A stretch of DNA of 6,709 nucleotides from an uncultured Moheibacter sp. (lineage in GTDB: Bacteria > Bacteroidota > Bacteroidia > Flavobacteriales > Weeksellaceae). Below, one piece after another: positions 1 through 5,264 of the stretch. The translations under genes and the position numbers were made by a program. The DNA lies in the NCBI GenBank assembly GCA_937875605.1, contig CALLXZ010000452.1, positions 1 to 6,709 on the forward strand, in the 5' to 3' direction. Numbering within the stretch: the stretch's first letter is position 1; the number at the start of each line of letters is the position of its first letter. Below the pieces are notes generated by a model. The model searched no databases. It was given only the letters and a program-made list of their open reading frames with translations, and was not told the origin of the DNA.

Positions 1-117
1 CACAATTAAATCCGAATGGTGATTTTCCAACAAATCGTCCAGAAATTCGAGATTGGCTTGTGGATTTTCCCATTCGATATCGAATTCAGCTAAACTTATT
101 TTAAGTATTTCCTTCAT
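1..117 (-). CDS. Nitrilase-family carbon-nitrogen hydrolase, N-terminal 39 codons (partial)
   Basis: Reading leftward from an ATG at 117-115, the frame stays open to the window edge and gives 39 residues beginning MKEILKISLAEFDIEWENPQ and ending HHSDLIV. A short beta strand, then D-I-x-W-E-N-P-x-A-N-L, then a hydrophobic 'DLIV' strand is the usual opening of carbon-nitrogen hydrolases of the omega-amidase/YafV type, where the next residues are normally LPEMF carrying the catalytic Glu. That Glu, the Lys and the Cys of the triad lie outside the window, so the substrate cannot be judged. Family members hydrolyse amides such as alpha-ketoglutaramate in the cytoplasm. The gene follows the PAP2 gene by 49 nt on the same strand. 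A near-consensus -7 element (TACTTTTA, 132-125) just upstream could give it its own promoter. Family assignment is by N-terminal pattern only. Confidence 0.75.
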   Translation of the reverse strand, partial: MKEILKISLAEFDIEWENPQANLEFLDDLLENHHSDLIV

Positions 118-166
118 ACAATTGTAAAAGTACAACATATTGAGAAGAAAAAACAGAAGGGAAAAA

Positions 167-826
167 TTACTTAACCGGAAGGATTTTTTTGTTCAGCTTC
201 TCATTGGAACATTCCCAAATCAGGTAATAACCGAGAATAGCAAAAAACAATCCCAGCATACTTCCACCGATGGTGTCAATCACAAAATGTTTGGAAAGAT
301 AAACTCTTCCAATCGCAACCAATCCCATCATCAGACAGATAAAAAATTGCAAACCGCGGTTTTTGGTCTGCATACAAAGATAGAAACAAAGAATCACTGC
401 CAGAACGGTATGACCCGATGGGAAAGTGTACGGAATCTGTGATTCTACACCTTCTATCAATCTTAATTTGATTTTTTTCAATTCGAAATAATGCGTGGGA
501 CGATGCCCATGGACAAATAAACTGCGTTTGATGACCGAACTTGCGATACTGGAAACAAAAGCAGCTCCGCCTAAAAAAAGAAAATGTCGCCAGTTTTTTT
601 TCCAGATGATAAATAGCAAAGTTGCAATCAACACGTAGGTCGTTGCTACATCAGTATAATATTTGAAAAAATAATCAAGACCTATGTTATGGAAATGCTG
701 GTTGAAATAAATGTGCAAATCGTCTTTGCCATAATAGGAAACAGCCATAAGCCCCGTGAAATTAATCACAAAAAAGACAAGAAAAAAAGGCCATTGCCCT
801 CTCAATAAATCTTTCTTTGGCTCCAT
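167..826 (-). CDS. PAP2-family integral membrane phosphatase
   Basis: This 219-residue protein has about five or six hydrophobic segments (roughly 13-32, 60-75, 81-98, 141-152, 151-163, 176-196) and the three PAP2 phosphatase signatures. Motif 1 is K100 followed by R109-P110 (KRSLFVHGHRP), with K-X8-RP spacing rather than the textbook K-X6-RP. Motif 2 is P136-S-G-H139. Motif 3 is R164-X5-H170-X3-D174 (RVYLSKHFVID). H170 would be the nucleophile, H139 the proton donor, and K100/R109/R164 would hold phosphate. PAP2 membrane enzymes remove phosphate from lipids such as phosphatidate, undecaprenyl pyrophosphate or lipid A; the sequence does not say which. The ATG at 826 lies 75 nt after the rng stop on the same strand. 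The gap holds only a 7/8 match to the -7 box (TTAATTTG), so co-transcription with rng is plausible. The enzyme looks intact. Confidence 0.88.
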   Translation of the reverse strand: MEPKKDLLRGQWPFFLVFFVINFTGLMAVSYYGKDDLHIYFNQHFHNIGLDYFFKYYTDVATTYVLIATLLFIIWKKNWRHFLFLGGAAFVSSIASSVIKRSLFVHGHRPTHYFELKKIKLRLIEGVESQIPYTFPSGHTVLAVILCFYLCMQTKNRGLQFFICLMMGLVAIGRVYLSKHFVIDTIGGSMLGLFFAILGYYLIWECSNEKLNKKILPVK

Positions 827-901
827 TTTAATTTTGTGGCAAATTAAATGAAAAAATAATTCTCCCTGAAATTAAATCTATGTTTTTATGAGAATTGCCC
901 A

Positions 902-2470
902 TTAATTTGATTCATTATGCAAGGTGTTGTTCTTATTTAAGAAATTGAATTGAAGATACTTATATGAATCTCTTGGTACAATTTTTATCCACTTTTTGAA
1001 TTTTAAAGACCATTTTTGTCGGATGCTCGGAATTCCCTTTGTCAAATAAGCCGCTACAAACGGATGCACGTGCAGTGAAATCTCGTTCACTTTTTTTCCT
1101 TTGTTTTCAATGATATTTCGTAAAATCTGCTCCATTCTTGCAACCAATAAAATGGGCGCTTCCACTTCTTGGTTTTCGACATTTGGATTTTCCTCTGTCG
1201 TGATGATATTCAGTTCCGGACGAACTCTTTGTCGCGTAATCTGAATCAATCCGAATTTACTCGGTGGTAAAATTTTATGTTTGGCTCTGTCTTTTTGCAT
1301 TTCGGTTCTTAAATGCTCGTACAGCGCTTTTTTATTTTCATTGTTGGTCATGTCGATGAAATCCACCACGATGATTCCGCCCATATCGCGAAGGCGAAGC
1401 TGACGGGCGATTTCCGAAGCCGCAATTTTATTGACCGCAAGGGCTGTTTCTTCCTGATTATTGGAATTTCGGGAAATATTTCCGGAGTTTACATCTATGA
1501 CATGAAGCGCTTCGGTATGTTCAATGACTAAATAAGCTCCTTTTGACTGGGGAATGGTTACGTTTTTACCAAATGAAAATTTAATTTGGCGTTCAATTCC
1601 CAAACGTTCAAAAAGCGGAACTTCTCCTTCGTTTGAAACTTTTATGATATTGGATTTGCCAGGTGCGATGACGTTTAAGTATTCGGTCATGTCTTCTGCC
1701 AAACTTTCATCGTCGACGGTGATTTTCACAAAATCCTCATTAAAATTATCACGCAAAATGGCCGATGCACGATCCATTTCGTTTAATAATTTAGTCGGAA
1801 CAACTTTTCTCTGAATATTTTTAAAAACAATTTGCCATTTGTTCATTAAATAATTCAAATCGGCATGCAATTCCGCTACTTTTTTTCCTTCCGCTACGGT
1901 ACGGATGATGATTCCGAATCCTTCCGGCTTTATACTTTCCACTAATGCCACCAAACGGTCTTTTTCCGATTTGGATTTGATTTTCTGCGAAACAGAAACT
2001 TTATCCGAAAAGGGTGTTAAAATCAGAAAACGTCCGGCGATGGAAATTTCTGATGTGATACGCGGTCCTTTTGTGTGGATGGGTTCTTTGGTAATTTGGA
2101 TCACGATACTGTCACCAGCCGTAAGTACTTGATCAATCGTTCCGTCTTTTTTGATCAATTCTTCTTTTCGGAACGATTTTAAATTGGGCGATTTGAATTT
2201 ACCACTGCTTACCAATTGCGTATAAGTCCGCAAAGATTTTACATGAGGCCCTAAATCGTGATAATGTAAAAAAGCATCTTTGGAATAGCCAATGTCCACA
2301 AAAGCAGCATTTAAACTGGGAGCCAGTTTTTTTACTTTTCCAAGATACATATCTCCGACAGCAAAGTTCATGTCGATGGTTTCCTGATGAAGTTCCATCA
2401 GTCTTCCGTCTTCTAACATTGCTATCTGAACGGAGTCTTCTCCGGTAGAAACAACTAATTCTTTATTCAT
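902..2470 (-). CDS. rng: Ribonuclease G/E family endoribonuclease
   Basis: The 522-residue protein matches RNase G or the catalytic half of RNase E. It has an S1 RNA-binding domain (about 36-128, with VDIGYSKDAFLHYHDLG at 58-74) carrying an extra lysine-rich insertion around 79-116. The 5'-monophosphate sensor follows (GIIIRT, R190/T191, equivalent to E. coli R169/T170). The DNase I-like catalytic core has D326 and N328 in IDVNSG and D370 in VVDFIDM, equivalent to E. coli D303/N305/D346. ARQLRLRDMGG (355-365) and ITRQRVRPEL (411-420) are also typical. The family cleaves single-stranded AU-rich RNA in mRNA decay and in 5' maturation of 16S rRNA and other RNAs. Where other members have the CPxC zinc-link, this one reads EENPNVENQEVEAP (426-439), and the whole protein has no cysteine. 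There is no RNase E-type degradosome scaffold after about 500. It is third in an apparent HU/small basic protein/rng operon, with a hairpin before its start codon. Confidence 0.96.
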   Translation of the reverse strand: MNKELVVSTGEDSVQIAMLEDGRLMELHQETIDMNFAVGDMYLGKVKKLAPSLNAAFVDIGYSKDAFLHYHDLGPHVKSLRTYTQLVSSGKFKSPNLKSFRKEELIKKDGTIDQVLTAGDSIVIQITKEPIHTKGPRITSEISIAGRFLILTPFSDKVSVSQKIKSKSEKDRLVALVESIKPEGFGIIIRTVAEGKKVAELHADLNYLMNKWQIVFKNIQRKVVPTKLLNEMDRASAILRDNFNEDFVKITVDDESLAEDMTEYLNVIAPGKSNIIKVSNEGEVPLFERLGIERQIKFSFGKNVTIPQSKGAYLVIEHTEALHVIDVNSGNISRNSNNQEETALAVNKIAASEIARQLRLRDMGGIIVVDFIDMTNNENKKALYEHLRTEMQKDRAKHKILPPSKFGLIQITRQRVRPELNIITTEENPNVENQEVEAPILLVARMEQILRNIIENKGKKVNEISLHVHPFVAAYLTKGIPSIRQKWSLKFKKWIKIVPRDSYKYLQFNFLNKNNTLHNESN

Positions 2471-2491
2471 TAGTGTGAATTAAATGAATAT

Positions 2492-2538
2492 ACAAACAAC
2501 AAAAGCATTTCCCAAAATCCAATGGATTTGGAAAATGC
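2492..2538 (-). terminator. Hairpin with U-rich tail between the small basic protein gene and rng (candidate attenuator)
   Basis: On the minus strand, GCATTTTCCAAATCC (2538-2524), a 3-nt loop ATT, and GGATTTTGGGAAATGC (2520-2505) form a stem of about 15 pairs with one bulged base. The tract TTTTGTTGTTTG follows at once. The one mismatch on plus-strand RNA (C2511 against A2532) becomes a G-U pair in minus-strand RNA, so the structure fits the minus transcript better. The shape is that of an intrinsic terminator, although stem GC is modest. It ends about 35 nt before the rng start codon, with no convincing promoter after it, so partial termination or a processing site within an operon is the likelier role. 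Confidence 0.5.
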
Positions 2539-2562
2539 CGGTTTTATTACTTAAAGAACAGA

Positions 2563-2655
2563 TTACTTTTTCTTTTTGTGTCTGTTCAATCTACGTCTTT
2601 TCTTACGTTTGTGGGTTGCTACCTTATGTCTTTTTCTTTTTTTTCCGCTTGGCAT
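2563..2655 (-). CDS. AURKAIP1/COX24-domain (mS38/bS22-like) 30-residue basic protein
   Basis: A 30-codon frame runs from an ATG at 2655-2653 to a TAA at 2565-2563. The product starts MPSGKKRKRHKVATHKRKKR and ends HKKKK. It has 11 Lys, 7 Arg and 3 His, with no acidic residue. Proteins opening PSGKKRKRHK and ending in a lysine run occur widely in Bacteroidota. From memory they are annotated with the AURKAIP1/COX24 C-terminal domain, the family of mitochondrial small-subunit protein mS38 and mycobacterial bS22. In those ribosomes it is a short helix bound to 16S/12S rRNA near the decoding region. A ribosomal role here is inferred from that family and from composition. The gene starts 7 nt after the HU stop codon, so the two are surely co-transcribed and probably translationally coupled. 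It has no Shine-Dalgarno sequence. Confidence 0.85.
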   Translation of the reverse strand: MPSGKKRKRHKVATHKRKKRRRLNRHKKKK

Positions 2656-2662
2656 ATCGTTA

Positions 2663-2953
2663 TTATTTTACTTTAACTTTCGTTTTTACACTTTCTACAA
2701 ACGTTTTGGCTGGTTTAAAAGCCGGAACGTGGTGCGCAGGGATTACTATGGAAGTACCTTTGGAGATATTACGACCTGTTTTGGATGCTCTTTTCTTGAT
2801 GGTAAAAGACCCAAATCCTCTTAAATAAACATTTTCTCCTGATTCCAAAGAGTTTTTAACTTCTTCCATGAAATGTTCCACTACCTTTTGAGTTTCATTT
2901 TTCTCTAAACCCAGTTTAGTAGAAATGTTACTCACAATTTCTGCTTTCGTCAT
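2663..2953 (-). CDS. HU/IHF-family DNA-binding protein
   Basis: The 96-residue protein has the complete HU fold: an N-terminal helical dimerisation part (MTKAEIVSNISTKLGL to about 38), the GFGSF turn (46-50), and the DNA-embracing beta arm GRNISKGTSIVIPAHHVPAFK (60-80), with PAK and a short helix after it and a basic VKTKVKVK tail. HU dimers bend and compact DNA in the nucleoid. In E. coli HU the arm tip reads RNP and its proline intercalates between base pairs; here the same place reads RNI, with the next proline at 72. This RNIS form is, as I recall, usual in flavobacterial HU. It heads the minus-strand operon, is preceded by a TATATTTG -7 element, and is divergent from mutY. Whether it is the main HU or one of several paralogues cannot be told from one locus. 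Confidence 0.95.
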   Translation of the reverse strand: MTKAEIVSNISTKLGLEKNETQKVVEHFMEEVKNSLESGENVYLRGFGSFTIKKRASKTGRNISKGTSIVIPAHHVPAFKPAKTFVESVKTKVKVK

Positions 2954-2973
2954 GATTAAATATATTTTGTTGC

Positions 2974-2981
2974 TAAATTTG
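2974..2981 (+). promoter_or_regulatory. Candidate -7 element (TAAATTTG) for mutY
   Basis: This is an exact TAnnTTTG match on the plus strand, about 75 nt before the mutY start. No TTG sits at the expected -33 distance, because that spot falls around the HU start codon. If used, its transcript would overlap the HU leader in the antisense sense for about 50 nt. The DNA is AT-rich and the match may be chance. Confidence 0.3.
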
Positions 2982-3024
2982 CTAACCTTTAAACTGCTTA
3001 TAAATCAACAATTAACTTATTACA

Positions 3025-3037
3025 GTTTCTAAGAAAC
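3025..3037. promoter_or_regulatory. 13-bp dyad at the predicted HU transcription start
   Basis: GTTTCT-A-AGAAAC is a perfect 6-bp inverted repeat around a single central base. It begins about where transcription from the TATATTTG box (3050-3043, minus) should start, so it spans roughly +1 to +13 of the HU message. It could be an operator, or in RNA a small 5'-terminal hairpin (GUUUC-UUA-GAAAC) that slows decay. The function is inference from symmetry and position only. Confidence 0.3.
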
Positions 3038-3042
3038 GGGTG

Positions 3043-3050
3043 CAAATATA
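3043..3050 (-). promoter_or_regulatory. -7 element (TATATTTG) of the HU operon promoter
   Basis: On the minus strand this is an exact match to the Bacteroidota housekeeping -7 consensus TAnnTTTG. A T-rich stretch with TTG lies upstream at 3068-3066, but the 15-bp spacer is shorter than usual, so the -33 element is weak. The implied start is near 3037, giving a leader of about 84 nt before the HU ATG. The -33 region overlaps the first codons of mutY. Confidence 0.6.
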
Positions 3051-3056
3051 ACATTT

Positions 3057-4118
3057 GTGGTAAAACAAAAAAAGAATTCTGATCATATTTATCAATTTAA
3101 CTCCCTGATATTGATTTGGTTTGACCAAAACAAACGAAATCTGCCTTGGAGGCATGAATCGGATCCTTATAAAATATGGCTTTCCGAAATCATTTTACAA
3201 CAAACCCGTGTCGCTCAGGGAATGGGTTATTACCTGAATTTTGTCCGTACTTTTCCCACGATTCAAGATCTTGCAAATGCCTCTGAACAGGAGGTTTTAC
3301 GATTGTGGCAGGGGTTGGGTTACTATTCTCGCGCCCGAAATCTGCATTTTACGGCAAAAGAGATTTGGAATGAACGAAACGGAATTTTCCCCAATAATTT
3401 TCAGGATTTATTGAATTTGAAAGGAGTGGGTGAATATACAGCTGCCGCTATTGCTTCCATCGCTTTTCAGGAAGCTGTTCCCGCCATAGACGGAAATGCT
3501 TTCCGTGTAATGGCAAGATACTTTAATATAAACCTTGATATTTCACAACCGAAAACCAGGAAATATTTTTTCGAATTGGGAAAGGAAATCATCCATCCGG
3601 ATCGCCCCGGAGATTTTAACCAAGCATTTATGGAATTAGGCGCAACGGTTTGTCTTCCTGTCAATCCGAAATGTGAAATTTGTCCGGTAAATGATTCTTG
3701 TGAAGCTTTGGGTCGGAATAAAATAAAAGAACTTCCCGTCAAAACCAAAAAAACAAAAGTTTCCAATCGGTATTTTCATTTTCTGGAAATTTCGGATGGC
3801 GATAATTATTTGATGGTGCAACGAACACAAAAAGATGTTTGGATGAACTTATTTACGTTTCCGCTTGTAGAATTGAAGGAAAATGAAGTTTGGAGTTCAA
3901 ATTTGATTTTGCCTGAAATTGAATTAGAGAAAAAACAGGAAGAAATCCATATCCTTTCTCATCAGCGATTGAATATTCAGTTTTACCAAGCAAAAGTTAG
4001 TTCGAAGCAATTAAAAATCATTTCGAAAGAATTAAATGCTGATATTTTTCCCATGAAGGCGATAAATGAGTTGCCAATTCCCCGACCGATGGAAAAATAT
4101 TTGATGAATAAAATTTAA
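3057..4118 (+). CDS. mutY: A/G-specific adenine DNA glycosylase MutY
   Basis: The 353-residue protein matches MutY, which removes adenine mispaired with 8-oxoguanine in base excision repair. Visible in order: NLPWR (28-32); WLSEIILQQTRV (41-52) with catalytic E44; WQGLGYYSRARNLH (84-97); the helix-hairpin-helix LKGVGEYTAAAIA (121-133); catalytic D145 in AIDGNAFRVMAR (E. coli D138); the 4Fe-4S cluster ligands C199-X6-C206-X2-C209-X5-C215; and a C-terminal NUDIX-like 8-oxoG recognition domain (about 238-348) with the SH loop at 301-302. The length is close to E. coli MutY (350). The start is GTG at 3057: the frame is open back to a TAA at 3030 but offers no ATG before the conserved region, and a later TTG around residue 20 would cut into the fold. 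It is divergent from the HU gene and 52 nt before ssb. Confidence 0.97.
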   Translation: MVKQKKNSDHIYQFNSLILIWFDQNKRNLPWRHESDPYKIWLSEIILQQTRVAQGMGYYLNFVRTFPTIQDLANASEQEVLRLWQGLGYYSRARNLHFTAKEIWNERNGIFPNNFQDLLNLKGVGEYTAAAIASIAFQEAVPAIDGNAFRVMARYFNINLDISQPKTRKYFFELGKEIIHPDRPGDFNQAFMELGATVCLPVNPKCEICPVNDSCEALGRNKIKELPVKTKKTKVSNRYFHFLEISDGDNYLMVQRTQKDVWMNLFTFPLVELKENEVWSSNLILPEIELEKKQEEIHILSHQRLNIQFYQAKVSSKQLKIISKELNADIFPMKAINELPIPRPMEKYLMNKI

Positions 4119-4140
4119 ATACGCCTTCTTCGTTATTTTG

Positions 4141-4148
4141 TATATTTG
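4141..4148 (+). promoter_or_regulatory. -7 element (TATATTTG) of the ssb promoter
   Basis: This is an exact TAnnTTTG match ending 22 nt before the ssb ATG, which predicts a leader of about 15 nt. No clear TTG lies at the -33 position. It would let ssb, and probably gldD behind it, be expressed independently of mutY. Confidence 0.6.
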
Positions 4149-4170
4149 AAGTTAAGTTAAAAGAAGAATT

Positions 4171-4635
4171 ATGAACGGAACACTTAACAAAGTGATTTTA
4201 ATAGGAAATGTGGGAGATGATGTGAAAATCCATCAGTTTGATGATACCAACAAAATAGGTAGATTCCCGCTCGCTACAAGTGAAAGTTTTACTTCCCGAG
4301 ATAGCGGAGAAAAAGTAACGCAGACTGAATGGCACAATATAGTTGTACGAAATAAGGTGGCCGAAATCTTTGAACGATATGTGAAAAAGGGTGATAAGTT
4401 ATATGTAGAAGGGCGTTTGAAAACCAGAAAATGGCAAGATCAAAACGGACAGGATCGTTATACAACGGAAATAATCGTAAGTGAATTTACTTTTCTGACG
4501 CCAAAGGGTGGGGGCTCAGATGATTCTAATTCACAAATGGGAAATGCACAATCTTCTTATTCGTTACCGAAACAAGAGCCGCCGACGTCTTCTTCTGCGA
4601 ATATGAATGAAGAACCAGACGACTTACCTTTTTAA
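4171..4635 (+). CDS. ssb: Single-stranded DNA-binding protein SSB
   Basis: The 154-residue protein has the standard SSB layout. An N-terminal OB-fold (about 1-111) opens MNGTLNKVILIGNVG and contains W54 in QTEWHNIVV and YVEGRLKTRKWQD (78-90). A flexible Gly/Ser/Gln/Pro linker (about 112-144) follows, then the acidic tip EEPDDLPF that recruits replication and repair partners. It works as a tetramer coating single-stranded DNA in replication, recombination and repair. The ATG at 4171 gives the canonical N terminus and follows an A-rich AAAGAAGAATT stretch rather than a true Shine-Dalgarno sequence. A TATATTTG -7 box stands just upstream. gldD starts 13 nt after its stop codon. Confidence 0.97.
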   Translation: MNGTLNKVILIGNVGDDVKIHQFDDTNKIGRFPLATSESFTSRDSGEKVTQTEWHNIVVRNKVAEIFERYVKKGDKLYVEGRLKTRKWQDQNGQDRYTTEIIVSEFTFLTPKGGGSDDSNSQMGNAQSSYSLPKQEPPTSSSANMNEEPDDLPF

Positions 4636-4648
4636 TCGACAACTTTAT

Positions 4649-5206
4649 ATGAAGTATATTTTGCCATTGTTTGGCTTATTGTTGGTTTTATCCTGTAAAG
4701 ATGATTATGTGATAAAGCCGATTGGTCATGTACGGCTTGAATATCCACAGCCAAAATACATCGAATTAAATTCGGACTGTCCGTTTGGATTTGAATATTC
4801 GGATCTAGCTCAGAAGATGGACAAAGAAAATCCTTGCTGGTTTGTTCTACACTATCCCGGCATGAAGGCTAATATTTACCTTACTTATTTTCCGGTCAAT
4901 GGAAAAGAAGATTTGGCCGTAAAGATAAAGGACAGTGAAAAATTGGTACAAGAACAAACGGTAAAGGCGAGTTATATTTCTCCGAGAGAATTTATATTTG
5001 AAGAAAAGAAAGTTTATGGGACGATGTTTGAATTGGGAGGCGAATCAGCTATTAATCTCCAGTTTCATGCTACTGACAGTTTGAAAAACCTGATTACAGG
5101 TTCTGTTTATTTCTCCACGCCACCTCAATATGATTCGCTTCAGCCAGCGATTCAATATTTAAAAACCGATGTTATTCGCCTGATTGAAACCTTGGAGTGG
5201 AAATGA
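4649..5206 (+). CDS. gldD: Gliding motility / type IX secretion lipoprotein GldD
   Basis: From the ATG at 4649 the product has 185 residues: a lipoprotein signal peptide with lipobox LVLS-C16, then KDDY and KPIGHVRLEYPQPKY (23-37), which is the GldD N-terminal signature. The conserved cysteines C44 (DCPFGFEYS) and C63 (CWFVLHYPGMKANIYLTYFP) follow. In Flavobacterium johnsoniae GldD is needed for gliding and for the type IX secretion machinery; its biochemical role is unknown, and many non-gliding Bacteroidota keep it. The frame is open back to an ATG at 4607 inside ssb, but that start would add 14 hydrophilic residues before the signal peptide, so 4649 is chosen. The acidic KDD after the lipid cysteine resembles the lipoprotein export signal that sends some Bacteroidota lipoproteins to the cell surface. 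gldE is absent beside it. Confidence 0.93.
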   Translation: MKYILPLFGLLLVLSCKDDYVIKPIGHVRLEYPQPKYIELNSDCPFGFEYSDLAQKMDKENPCWFVLHYPGMKANIYLTYFPVNGKEDLAVKIKDSEKLVQEQTVKASYISPREFIFEEKKVYGTMFELGGESAINLQFHATDSLKNLITGSVYFSTPPQYDSLQPAIQYLKTDVIRLIETLEWK

Positions 5207-5227
5207 TGGTAAAATGCCGAAATAACG

Positions 5228-5235
5228 TACTTTTG
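5228..5235 (+). promoter_or_regulatory. -7 element (TACTTTTG) of the rseP promoter
   Basis: This is an exact TAnnTTTG match in the 58-nt gap between gldD and rseP, which puts the start near 5242 and leaves a leader of about 23 nt. The -33 region has no clear TTG. Its place suggests rseP can be transcribed apart from ssb-gldD. Confidence 0.6.
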
Positions 5236-5264
5236 CAAATTAATTTTAAGAAAGAAAAAAATAA

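Noticed and set aside
140..442. Plus-strand 100-codon open frame opposite the PAP2 gene
   Set aside because: It is antisense to a gene with all three PAP2 motifs, and its product is low in hydrophobic residues with no recognisable domain.
2484..2828. Plus-strand open frames (up to 114 codons) across 2484-2828
   Set aside because: They lie antisense to HU and to the small basic protein gene. Their Phe/Tyr/Leu-rich products are what the reverse strand of Lys/Arg-rich AT-rich genes gives, and they resemble no family.
4125..4166. CTTCTT / AAGAAG inverted repeat between mutY and ssb as a possible mutY terminator
   Set aside because: The arms are 6 bp with a loop of about 30 nt and no U-tract follows, so it would not form a terminator. 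The ssb promoter lies within the loop.
4607..4648. Earlier gldD start codon overlapping ssb
   Set aside because: It would add 14 residues, including charged ones, before the signal peptide and spoil the lipobox spacing. The ATG at 4649 gives a standard lipoprotein signal.
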